The notes beneath the pieces are model-generated. The model was not told the DNA's origin. It searched no databases and saw nothing but the letters and a program-made list of their open reading frames with translations. A stretch of DNA of 14,437 nucleotides, from NCBI GenBank assembly GCA_003225595.1, contig QIAR01000205.1, forward strand, positions 1-14,437, given 5' to 3'. Positions within the stretch are counted from its first letter, which is position 1; the number at the start of each line of letters is the position of its first letter. Position numbers and translations under genes: made by a program. Origin of the DNA: Acidobacteriota bacterium (GTDB lineage Bacteria; Acidobacteriota; Terriglobia; Terriglobales; Acidobacteriaceae). Below, one piece after another: positions 7,613 through 13,797 of this stretch.

Positions 7613-8353
7613 ATGAGTGGATTCACGAACAACGAGGGCTCGGGAATAGCAGTGCAGGAAGCTGCTCACTTAAAGCCGGGAAACCACGCCGCAAACTGGC
7701 GCCAGAGCAAATGGCTGGTGCTCGGAGAGTTGGTTGTCGTTGCCCTCATTTTTGTGGCGGATGCCAGGCATCTCATCCCCTTCAGCAAAACCCCGTTCCT
7801 GCTGGTGCTGGGATGGATCTCGCTCTGGGTGCGCAAAATCGGCTGGCGCCGCATCGGGCTCACACGTTACCGCAGTTGGAAGATCACCCTGGGAATGGGC
7901 CTTGGGGCTGGACTCCTGCTGCAGGGTTTCGAACTGTTCGTCAGCCAACCCCTACTGGTGAGATGGCTGGGGAAGCAGCCGGACCTCGAGGTTTTTCGCG
8001 CGTTGACCGGGAACCTGAAGCTGACCCTGATCTTCCTTGCGTTGACCTGGACTCTTGCTGCCTTCGGCGAAGAGATGGTCTACCGCGGCTACCTCATGAA
8101 CCGGGTTGCCGACCTGCTGAATCGCACGCGACGTGCCTGGATCGTCAGCCTGTTTGCAGTCCACATCGGATTTGGTCTTGCCCACGCGTACCAAGGGTTG
8201 ACCGGCATAATCGACGAGGGCCTGATGGGACTATTGCTGGGACTGATATATCTGCGCACGGGGCGCAACTTGGCCGTGCCGATCATTGCGCATGGAATTG
8301 GGGACTCGATTGACTTTGTGCTGATCTTCTTCGGGAAATATCCCGGCATGTAG
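7613..8353 (+). CDS. CPBP family intramembrane glutamic endopeptidase (Abi/CAAX-like)
   Basis: The 246-residue polytopic membrane protein contains all three motifs of the CPBP (CAAX protease and bacteriocin-processing) family: EEMVYRG (Glu153, Glu154, Arg158), FGLAH (residues 187-191, His191) and HGIGD (His227, Asp231). In relatives these residues form the intramembrane active site. Family members process peptides or proteins or act in bacteriocin immunity; the substrate here is unknown. An ATG at 7607 in the same frame abuts the GAGGAG site (7601-7606) with no spacing, whereas the ATG at 7613 has the right 6-bp spacing, so I start there. No bacteriocin or peptide precursor gene is visible next to it. 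Direct copies of a structured repeat lie close on both sides. Confidence 0.92.
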   Translation: MSGFTNNEGSGIAVQEAAHLKPGNHAANWRQSKWLVLGELVVVALIFVADARHLIPFSKTPFLLVLGWISLWVRKIGWRRIGLTRYRSWKITLGMGLGAGLLLQGFELFVSQPLLVRWLGKQPDLEVFRALTGNLKLTLIFLALTWTLAAFGEEMVYRGYLMNRVADLLNRTRRAWIVSLFAVHIGFGLAHAYQGLTGIIDEGLMGLLLGLIYLRTGRNLAVPIIAHGIGDSIDFVLIFFGKYPGM

Positions 8354-8366
8354 GGCTTGTCGATCG

Positions 8367-8482
8367 GTCAGTCGCGGCTCGGTGCGGCATAGTGCTGTTG
8401 CGCGCGACACGCCTTGACGTGCTACACGTTCCATTCAACGGATTGCCGACCTGGCGGCATACAGCAACTCAGGCGCCGCGGC
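8367..8482 (+). repeat. structured direct repeat, copy B (downstream of the protease gene)
   Basis: This is the second copy of the element at 7450-7573, same orientation, starting 13 bp after the protease stop. It shares gtgctgttgcgcgc, gtgctaca and gttccattcaa with matching spacing, but has diverged: a ~10-bp gap after ggattg and imperfect terminal arms. The divergence indicates an old duplication or two independent insertions of one family. Confidence 0.7.
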
Positions 8483-8492
8483 CATACATTCC

Positions 8493-8523
8493 GAGTCGGC
8501 GACGACTCATCCAGAGTCGTCGC
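8493..8523. repeat. strong hairpin between convergent genes, with an alternative pairing
   Basis: Arms gcgacgactc (8499-8508) and gagtcgtcgc (8514-8523) pair perfectly over 10 bp around a 5-nt loop. A second hairpin, gagtcg (8493-8498) with cgactc (8503-8508), would compete for the same strand. It lies between the plus-strand protease gene and the minus-strand oxidoreductase gene, where it could mark transcript ends from both sides, although no T-run follows it. Confidence 0.5.
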
Positions 8524-8571
8524 ATCCGCTGCAACCTGGCGGCTCTTGTACGCGAGTACGCTACGCCCAGC

Positions 8572-9102
8572 TCAAACTGATGACGCAATACTTCCACCCT
8601 TTGCCATGCGGATGATGTGATCCGCGGCCCGGTAAGCCAGTGCCTGGATGGTGCACGTCGGCTGGTTTCGGCCGCTGGTTACGAAGCTGCTGCCGTCCAC
8701 GATAAATAGGTTTGGAACATCGTGCGCGCGGTGGTACTTGTCAACGACGGAGCTCTTGGGATCATTCCCCATTCGGCAGGTTCCCATGAGATGTCCGGCG
8801 GCGGTGGTATCTTCGATGGGCAATGCCCATTTCCTGCCGGCGCCTGCAGCGTCGAGCAATTCCAGCGACCGGTCACGGAAGAAGCCCAGCGTCTTGAAAT
8901 CATCAGGATGGCTCTTGTACGTCACGCGCAATGCCGGTAGTCCCCAAGCATCTTTCGCCTCAGGATCGAGGCTGATTGTATTGGATTCAAGTGGCAGACA
9001 CGTGGTATGGCTGAAAACGGTCAGAGTACGGTTGAAATTTTCCTTGAGCGCGGGCATCGATTCCGCCGCCACCGTAGGAACCGCGCTTCGGATCGGAGTC
9101 AT
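8572..9102 (-). CDS. GMC oxidoreductase, C-terminal part (downstream of a frameshift)
   Basis: This 176-codon open frame continues the gene beginning at 10171 but is shifted by one base. True homology begins near ALKENFNRTLTVFSHTTC, about 15 codons in; the first codons are only overlap with the other frame. It carries the GMC_oxred_C features: GHLMGTCRMG, then DVPNLFIVDGSSFVTSGRNQP and TIQALAYRAADHII at the end, the region that in the family holds the active-site His/Asn pair and closes over FAD. Alone it lacks the FAD-binding fold and should not work. Its own ATG has no clear ribosome site. The most likely state is either one intact 532-residue gene with a sequencing or assembly error, or a recent pseudogene. 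Confidence 0.8.
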   Translation of the reverse strand: MTPIRSAVPTVAAESMPALKENFNRTLTVFSHTTCLPLESNTISLDPEAKDAWGLPALRVTYKSHPDDFKTLGFFRDRSLELLDAAGAGRKWALPIEDTTAAGHLMGTCRMGNDPKSSVVDKYHRAHDVPNLFIVDGSSFVTSGRNQPTCTIQALAYRAADHIIRMAKGGSIASSV

Positions 9103-10171
9103 AGAAATCCTGGACCACGCGGGTCACGCGCACGCTCTTGAATTCGTTGAGGGGGTGCTCGAAGGTTCCGAGCGTGAGGCCGCCGAGATCCACCATAAAG
9201 AACTTGCCGACCAGTCCGCTCGAATTTGCCAGCCCCTGCGGGTACAAGTTTGACTTTGACATCAGCAGCAGCCGCGGCGTTTCTGCCCCATTGGCGCAGA
9301 CAACCACCGCTTTTGCCCTTTGTAAGTGTTCTTGCTTCTGCGAGTCGAAGTAGAGCACTCCGTCCACCCGCCCGTTCTTGTCGGTGGAGATTTTGCGCAC
9401 GTAGGAATTCGGCCGGATTTCGCAGTGGCCGGTCTTTTCGGCCATGGGAATCACGGAGGCGAGCGTGCTCGATTTGGCACCCCACTCACACCCGAAGGAT
9501 TCACAGAAACCGCAGTGTGCGCATGCCGACCGGCCCTGGTAGGGTTGCGACAAAATCGCAAGCGGCGCCGGATAGGGATGCCATCCCAGCTTGCGTGCAC
9601 CCCGTTCCAGCAGGACTCCGGAAGACTTAACAGGCAGCGGCGGCAACGGATAAGGCTTCGAGCGCGGAGGGTCAAACGGATTAGCTCCCGCCAGACCAGA
9701 GATTCCCAGTTCCCACTCCGCCTTGGTGTAGTAAGGTTCGAGGTCGGCATAGGTGATCGGCCAATCGGCCAAACCCGTGCCTTCGACCGGTCCCCAGCGG
9801 CTGCGCTCGGCAAAGTCGACCTCGTGAAAACGCCAGTAGTTCCCGGTGAATTGAACCGTGCCACCTCCGACACACTGCCCGTACTGCACGAATGCAGCTA
9901 GTGCTGCTTTCTCGCTCTCCGTTTTGCGAAAAGTGTTGGGCTGAAGCGCATGATCGTTGGTGAGTACTTCCCGTCCAATGAACGGCGAATCGAAAATGTC
10001 CTTGAATTTCAACTCGTCGTGGGTAAAGTCCTCTTCATGGAAATAGGGCCCCTGCTCCACGACCACAACCTGGAATCCGGCGGTGGAAAGCTCCTTAGCT
10101 ACGACACCCCCGGCACCGCCTGCGCCCACGATCACAAAATCCACCGGCCTTTTGTCCTCGAATTTCGTCAT
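8987..10171 (-). CDS. GMC oxidoreductase, FAD-binding N-terminal part (interrupted by a frameshift)
   Basis: The FAD-dependent GMC-family dehydrogenase resembles the catalytic subunit of gluconate/glucose-type dehydrogenases that oxidise sugars or alcohols and pass electrons to the respiratory chain. The ADP-binding GAGGAG is at residues 16-21, followed by EQGPY. CVGGGTVQFTG-YWRF (about 100-115) is the family's second FAD-contact segment. A Cys cluster CX2CX2CX4C (Cys217, 220, 223, 228) resembles the region reported to hold an iron-sulfur cluster in related FAD-glucose dehydrogenases. Homology runs to about GGGGIDA (residue 373, near 9053); the remaining ~20 residues to the stop at 8987 are out of frame. 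It starts 12 bp after the stop of the Tat-exported partner subunit. Confidence 0.85.
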   Translation of the reverse strand: MTKFEDKRPVDFVIVGAGGAGGVVAKELSTAGFQVVVVEQGPYFHEEDFTHDELKFKDIFDSPFIGREVLTNDHALQPNTFRKTESEKAALAAFVQYGQCVGGGTVQFTGNYWRFHEVDFAERSRWGPVEGTGLADWPITYADLEPYYTKAEWELGISGLAGANPFDPPRSKPYPLPPLPVKSSGVLLERGARKLGWHPYPAPLAILSQPYQGRSACAHCGFCESFGCEWGAKSSTLASVIPMAEKTGHCEIRPNSYVRKISTDKNGRVDGVLYFDSQKQEHLQRAKAVVVCANGAETPRLLLMSKSNLYPQGLANSSGLVGKFFMVDLGGLTLGTFEHPLNEFKSVRVTRVVQDFYDSDPKRGSYGGGGIDARAQGKFQPYSDRFQPYHVSAT

Positions 10172-10183
10172 CGCGTCGCGATT

Positions 10184-10771
10184 TCACCGGCCCTTGTTGT
10201 ATTCGCTATCGTAGTACCCAAATGGCGGATCGTAGGTCATCTGATCCTCGAACCCGATCAGCTTCCATCCGGCCTGGTCGTGGTTGCCCCCATACTCGGG
10301 GCGGGACAGGTATCCCATGATGGTATGCAGGCGGACAAGCTCAAAGAAATCGGTTTTCTCGATCGCGGACAGCAATTGAATCTGTTGCGCGGGAGTTAGA
10401 GATGAAAATTTGTTCGCGCTGGAAAAGAGTTCCTGCGTCCTGCGTCGCAAATCTTTGAGGCCCTGCGTGTATGCGGGCTGCTTGTCGCGGTCGAATGTGG
10501 CCAGGACGTGATCGATGAAATAGATAACTTGCGCCTCGCGTGCCCCCGGTGCATCGTCACTCGGAATGATCTGAGCGGCCACGGCTTCGATTTCGACGGC
10601 TTCTTCAGGAGAGAAAAACAGAAACTTCGCAGATTGGCCCGAGGCTGCCGCGCGCTGGGCGCGTTCTTGAGCTGCGAGGATGGCGGGCCATCGTAAGGCA
10701 AGCCAGGCCGAACTTAGCCCCGAGACCGAGCCGAGAAGAAACTGCCGCCGTGAACTATTGCCGGTGTTCAT
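10184..10771 (-). CDS. gluconate 2-dehydrogenase subunit 3 family protein, Tat-exported
   Basis: The 195-residue product begins with a twin-arginine signal (SSRRQFLLG, residues 6-14) and a moderately hydrophobic stretch ending near residue 33. The mature part has the subunit 3 (gamma) pattern: FFSPEEAVEIEAVAAQIIPSDD, then a conserved MGYLSRPEYGGNHDQAGWKLIGF segment (about 152-174). In characterised membrane-bound FAD sugar dehydrogenases this small subunit carries the folded catalytic subunit through the Tat system, because the catalytic subunit has no signal of its own. That matches the GMC gene 12 bp downstream, which lacks a signal peptide. No multihaem cytochrome c subunit follows in the window. 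No obvious Shine-Dalgarno site precedes the ATG. Confidence 0.9.
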   Translation of the reverse strand: MNTGNSSRRQFLLGSVSGLSSAWLALRWPAILAAQERAQRAAASGQSAKFLFFSPEEAVEIEAVAAQIIPSDDAPGAREAQVIYFIDHVLATFDRDKQPAYTQGLKDLRRRTQELFSSANKFSSLTPAQQIQLLSAIEKTDFFELVRLHTIMGYLSRPEYGGNHDQAGWKLIGFEDQMTYDPPFGYYDSEYNKGR

Positions 10772-10801
10772 GGTCGATGGCCGATATTCAGGTTAATTTG
10801 T

Positions 10802-10818
10802 GGGAGTGTATCACTCCC
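10802..10818. promoter_or_regulatory. 17-bp perfect palindrome upstream of the dehydrogenase operon, possible operator
   Basis: Arms gggagtg (10802-10808) and cactccc (10812-10818) surround tat. The site ends about 31 bp before the minus-strand start codon at 10771, a usual place for an operator or a 5' leader hairpin. The symmetry is seen directly; the role is inferred, and no regulator gene lies beside it. Confidence 0.4.
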
Positions 10819-11089
10819 CCCTTCGTATCGCCTACCCCGTCAACGGGTGCCCAGCTCAAGCCGAGGGTATCAAGCCAGTCGGGGAGTCACCGGACGTATT
10901 GCGGCCCACTCGACAACAACCCACTTGCCCGTGTAACGCGCTTCGGGTAGAAGTCACGCCAGATGAGATGAAGCACGTGGGCTCCGGCACGCACTGGCTG
11001 TAACTTTATGCTTCCTTTTTGCACTCCCTGCAGTCTTATGCTGCAAACCGGTTGGTCTCAATCAGAGCGCACGCGCTGATTCTGAGAAC

Positions 11090-11118
11090 TTCCAAGCTTG
11101 GCACTGCAACGATAGAAT
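11090..11118 (+). promoter_or_regulatory. candidate sigma70-type promoter of the thioesterase gene
   Basis: TAGAAT (11113-11118) is a 5/6 match to the minus-10 box and lies 17 bp after TTCCAA (11090-11095), a weak minus-35. Transcription would begin about 7 bp before the ATG at 11132. This would give a nearly leaderless mRNA and fits the absence of a Shine-Dalgarno site there. Confidence 0.3.
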
Positions 11119-11131
11119 CATCCGATCCGCT

Positions 11132-11602
11132 ATGCCGAAGAAGTCCCAAGCTCGCGGGCACGACACGCGCTATGTCCGTCTGCAGAAGAATTACTGCTTT
11201 GCCTGCGGCAAGAACAACCCTGAAGGCATGCGCCTGAAATTCACCTTCGACGAAGTGCGCGATTGCTTTGTCTGCCGCTTCCGGCTGGGCAAGCGCTACA
11301 CCGGCCCGCCGGGACACTGCCATGGCGGCATCATCGCCACTATTCTGGACGAGGCCATGGGCAAGGTAAACAAACTACGACATGTGGTGGCACTGACCTC
11401 GCAAATCGCAGTGAATTATCTCAAGCCGGTGCCGTTGAACAAACCGCTGCGGGTAGAGTCACGCGAGGTCCGTGTTCGGGGACGACAACATATCAACATG
11501 GCGGAGATCTTCGACCAGAAAGGAGAAGTGCTGGCGCGCAGCCGTGGGACGTTCATTGCGGTTGACGCCGAGCGCATGTTCGCGAAGTATGCGGATAAAT
11601 GA
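11132..11602 (+). CDS. PaaI family hotdog thioesterase
   Basis: The 156-residue single-domain hotdog protein belongs to the acyl-CoA thioesterase group. The N-terminal CFACGKNNPEGMRLKF (about 22-37) and the HGGIIATILDEAMG helix (about 64-77, His64, Asp73, Glu74) are the family signatures; the second holds the catalytic acidic residue in relatives. The strands NYLKPVPLNKPLRVES and RGTFIAVD complete the fold. The acyl-CoA substrate cannot be read from sequence, and the neighbours give no pathway. The gene ends in codons for YADK and TGA that form the first unit of a 17-bp triplication, described separately. The convergent MocR gene ends 92 bp beyond. Confidence 0.9.
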   Translation: MPKKSQARGHDTRYVRLQKNYCFACGKNNPEGMRLKFTFDEVRDCFVCRFRLGKRYTGPPGHCHGGIIATILDEAMGKVNKLRHVVALTSQIAVNYLKPVPLNKPLRVESREVRVRGRQHINMAEIFDQKGEVLARSRGTFIAVDAERMFAKYADK

Positions 11603-11638
11603 GGTATGCTGATAAATGAGGTACGCAGACAAATGAAG
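11588..11638 (+). repeat. three tandem 17-bp units, each encoding YADK-stop
   Basis: Units at 11588-11604, 11605-11621 and 11622-11638 read tatgcggataaatgagg, tatgctgataaatgagg and tacgcagacaaatgaag. The first contains the real end of the thioesterase gene. All differences among units fall at third codon positions of Tyr-Ala-Asp, except one after the stop. Confidence 0.85.
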
Positions 11639-11694
11639 AAAGCGGCCACAGATCCCACGGATGGGCAAGCACTCTCCCTGGGCGAACCCGACGC

Positions 11695-13170
11695 TTAACG
11701 ACAGCGTTCCAGTGCCAGCGCCAACTGCTCCACACCACGGCGCAGTTCTTGTGCGTCGACCGCGGCAAAGCCCAACACCAGCCCCTCTCTCCGCAGGCGG
11801 CCTGAAGCGTAGCGGCCGAGAGGAACCACCTCGACATCATATTTGGCGGCTGCTGCGGCCGCCCGATCAGCACCGATCCCACGCTTCAACCATCCCACCG
11901 TCTGCAATCCGGCTTCAACCTCGGGAATCTCCAGCAGGCCGGATAATTTCTGGCGCGCGCATTCCAGAAACACGGAAAGGCGTTCGGCATACAGTTCGCG
12001 CATGCGCCGGATGTGACGGGCGAAGTGTCCCTCAGTGATGAAGTCGCAAAGAACCGCTTGGTCGATCAGCGGAGCGTGGCGCATGCTGATGGATTGCGCG
12101 GCGGCGAAGCGATCGACCATACCCGACGGGACGACCAGGTATGCAAGACGCAGGGCAGGGAAGAGGACTTCGTTGAAGCTGCCGGCAAAGATCACGGCTC
12201 GCGAGCGGTCCAGGCCCTGCAGCGCCGGGATGGGGCGTCCAGAGTAGCGATACTCACTGTCATAGTCGTCCTCGAAGATTAGCGTGCGTGTGCGCCGCGC
12301 CCATTCCAACAGCGCCAGCCGTCGGCGCAGACTCATGGTCACGCCTAAAGGGAATTGGTGCGCCGGAGTCACATAAATCAGCTTGGCACGTCCCCAGCGA
12401 CGCTGCCCATGCCTCAGGTCCAAGCCTTCCGAATCGACCGGTACCCGACGAATAATCGCGCCCACTGCACGGAAAACGATGGCCGCACCAGGATACCCGG
12501 GCTCCTCCATCCACACCGCATCGCCAGGATTCAGCAGCAAGTGGGCAGCGCGTTCCAGGGCCTCCTGCACGCCGGAGATGATCAGCACCTGATCGGCCGA
12601 GCACTTTACTCCGCGCGCAGCGTTCAGATAATCGGCGACCGCCTCACGCAGCGGACGATAGCCCAGGGCTTCACCACCGGCCAGCAGGTGCGCCGAAACA
12701 CGCCGTAGGCGCCGTGCAGCAACCTGCGCCCAGAGCAATGTGGGAAAGGCATCCAGCGCCGCCTGGTTCGCCCGGAAGGCACGCGGCGGCCGAAGCCCGG
12801 CTTCCGGGAAGGCTTTCAACCTGCGCGCGTAATCTGACCAAGCCACTCGGCGAGGCTGCGATGCCCCGCCGTGGCTGATTCCTCCCACCTGCAGCAGTTC
12901 GTCAGGAAGCACCTGCGTGACGTACGTTCCCGCGCCAACTTTCCCTTGGACGTATCCCTCCGACTTCAACTGCTCGAACGCTGTGACCACGGTCGCCCGC
13001 GAAAGCCCGTATTGCCGTGCCAAATCGCGCGTGGCAGGAAGCCGTGCTCCCGGCTTCAACCGGCCTTCTAGAATGGCCGAGCGCAGCTCTTCATAGAACC
13101 AGTGGTAGAGCGGCGTCCCAGAACGCGGCGCCGGGAGACTCAAGGGAAGTGTTGTAGTATGTTTGGGCAT
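11695..13170 (-). CDS. MocR/GabR/PdxR-type transcriptional regulator lacking the PLP-anchoring lysine
   Basis: The 491-residue product has an N-terminal GntR winged helix (about 19-86: LEGRLKPGARLPATRDLA, then LSRATVVTAFEQLKSEGYV and GAGTYV) joined by a linker to a fold-type I aminotransferase-like domain (about 130-491). Most PLP-pocket features are kept: EEPGYPGA (222-229), YVTPAHQFPLG (266-276), EDDYDSEYRY (300-309) with the Asp that pairs with the pyridine ring, and the LRLAY phosphate-side Arg. The Schiff-base Lys of the FSK motif is Glu334 here (GSFNEVLFP). Regulators of this type near pdxS are PdxR: they sense PLP and control its synthesis, usually autoregulating from the shared divergent promoter region. 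Divergent orientation to the cupin and pdxS fits this. It could instead regulate only the cupin. Confidence 0.93.
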   Translation of the reverse strand: MPKHTTTLPLSLPAPRSGTPLYHWFYEELRSAILEGRLKPGARLPATRDLARQYGLSRATVVTAFEQLKSEGYVQGKVGAGTYVTQVLPDELLQVGGISHGGASQPRRVAWSDYARRLKAFPEAGLRPPRAFRANQAALDAFPTLLWAQVAARRLRRVSAHLLAGGEALGYRPLREAVADYLNAARGVKCSADQVLIISGVQEALERAAHLLLNPGDAVWMEEPGYPGAAIVFRAVGAIIRRVPVDSEGLDLRHGQRRWGRAKLIYVTPAHQFPLGVTMSLRRRLALLEWARRTRTLIFEDDYDSEYRYSGRPIPALQGLDRSRAVIFAGSFNEVLFPALRLAYLVVPSGMVDRFAAAQSISMRHAPLIDQAVLCDFITEGHFARHIRRMRELYAERLSVFLECARQKLSGLLEIPEVEAGLQTVGWLKRGIGADRAAAAAAKYDVEVVPLGRYASGRLRREGLVLGFAAVDAQELRRGVEQLALALERCR

Positions 13171-13278
13171 GTATCCAATTGGTATGGACAGAATACAGTA
13201 AATGGACCTTTGGAGAAGTCCAATAATTCAAGTAGCATGAGGATGTTTGCCGGGTGCGATCACTTGCTCTGGAGAGAG
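13171..13278. promoter_or_regulatory. divergent MocR/cupin control region with repeated ATGGAC boxes
   Basis: ATGGAC occurs twice in direct orientation, 18 bp apart (13184-13189 and 13202-13207). An inverted gtccaat lies at 13218-13224 and a ccaattgg palindrome is close by (13175-13182). MocR proteins typically bind direct repeats spaced like this. A weak plus-strand promoter, TTGGAG (13210-13215) and TAGCAT (13233-13238) with 17-bp spacing, would be covered by these boxes. Sites are seen; binding is inferred. Confidence 0.4.
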
Positions 13279-13281
13279 ATG

Positions 13282-13641
13282 ATGGAAAAGGTAAACCTCG
13301 CGCAGAAATTCGCGCAAATTCACGAGTACTGGAAACCTTACATCGCCGGCGAACTCAACGGCCAATTGGTCAAGCTCGACAAGCTGAAGGGTGAATTCAT
13401 CTGGCATCATCATGAGCATGAAGACGAGATGTTCCTGGTAGTCAAAGGCCGCTTCCGAATGGAGTTTCGCGACCGGCATGTCTGGTTGGAAGAAGGAGAA
13501 TTCATCGTCGTACCACGCGGCCTAGAGCACCGTCCGGTAGCCGACCAAGAAGCCTGGATCATGCTATTCGAGCCAGCCTCCACGCTGAACACGGGCAACA
13601 TAGAAAACGAAAGAACGCTGCAGGAACTGGAGCACGTGTAG
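13282..13641 (+). CDS. small cupin-domain protein
   Basis: The 119-residue single-domain beta-barrel cupin has motif 1 GEFIWHHHEHEDEMFLVVKG (about 38-56; metal-ligand His and Glu residues) and motif 2 GEFIVVPRGLEHRP (about 72-85; His83), so a bound divalent metal is likely. Similar stand-alone cupins are often annotated as mannose-6-phosphate isomerase-like, but no reaction can be assigned. I start at the second of two adjacent ATGs (13279 and 13282) because GGAGAG at 13271-13276 gives it proper spacing. A longer in-frame start at 13102 would run into the MocR gene on the other strand with non-cupin sequence. The gene is divergent from the MocR regulator and precedes pdxS by 200 bp, so co-regulation with PLP synthesis is plausible. 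Confidence 0.88.
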   Translation: MEKVNLAQKFAQIHEYWKPYIAGELNGQLVKLDKLKGEFIWHHHEHEDEMFLVVKGRFRMEFRDRHVWLEEGEFIVVPRGLEHRPVADQEAWIMLFEPASTLNTGNIENERTLQELEHV

Positions 13642-13657
13642 CATGTTGCTGACAAAC

Positions 13658-13672
13658 TCGCGCCGGGCGCGA
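13658..13672. terminator. GC-rich palindrome 16 bp after the cupin stop, possible transcript end
   Basis: Arms tcgcgcc and ggcgcga flank a single G. A real RNA hairpin would need to open a pair or two for its loop. Its position just after the stop suits transcript termination or 3'-end protection, but no T-run follows, so an intrinsic terminator is not supported. Confidence 0.3.
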
Positions 13673-13725
13673 ATTGGGAAGGGCACGACTTTACAGCTTG
13701 CGGAAAAACTGTGGCTTTTGGGTGG

Positions 13726-13745
13726 CGCAGCGTTTTAACGCTGCG
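13726..13745. repeat. 20-bp near-perfect palindrome upstream of pdxS
   Basis: Arms cgcagcgtt (13726-13734) and aacgctgcg (13737-13745) are exact complements around tt. From memory, elements of the type GTGGCGCAGCG...CGCTGCG recur between genes in related genomes, so this is likely a dispersed intergenic repeat. A leader role cannot be excluded. Confidence 0.5.
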
Positions 13746-13750
13746 ATAGA

Positions 13751-13797
13751 GGCTTTCTTTTCAGTATGGCTTTTTAGCCGCTGAGGTTAAGAAAGCC
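13751..13797 (+). promoter_or_regulatory. 47-nt nested hairpin in the pdxS leader, possible attenuator
   Basis: Outer arms ggctttctt (13751-13759) and aagaaagcc (13789-13797) are perfect complements. Inside them tcag pairs with ctga and ggct with agcc around a tttt loop, giving one long interrupted stem ending 44 bp before the pdxS ATG. A T-run (ttttt at 13811-13815) follows 13 bp later, too far for a standard terminator. Confidence 0.4.

Larger units (their letters stand above)
10772..11131. other. divergent intergenic region between dehydrogenase subunit 3 and thioesterase
   Basis: This 360-bp stretch holds a 17-bp palindrome near the left gene and a candidate plus-strand promoter near the right gene. 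The middle (about 10830-11030) has short open frames on both strands but no ribosome sites, conserved-looking protein or RNA-gene fold that I can recognise. It could be the remnant of a lost gene. Confidence 0.5.

Noticed and set aside
7711..8313. Plus-strand open frame of 200 codons in another frame of the CPBP gene
   Set aside because: The CPBP frame carries all catalytic motifs and a good ribosome site; this product is Pro/Arg-rich and looks like a GC-rich shadow.
7450..8482. Repeat-gene-repeat unit considered as an integron cassette
   Set aside because: The repeats lack recognisable attC core sites (GTTRRRY/RYYYAAC pairs), and no integrase or neighbouring cassettes are visible.
10800..11003. 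Short open frames between the dehydrogenase and thioesterase genes
   Set aside because: There is no ribosome site or recognisable motif, and similar-length frames occur on both strands. At best this is the relic of a gene.
13102..13281. Extended N-terminus of the cupin gene
   Set aside because: The extra residues are not cupin-like, the region overlaps the start of the MocR gene, and a proper ribosome site sits before the internal ATG pair.
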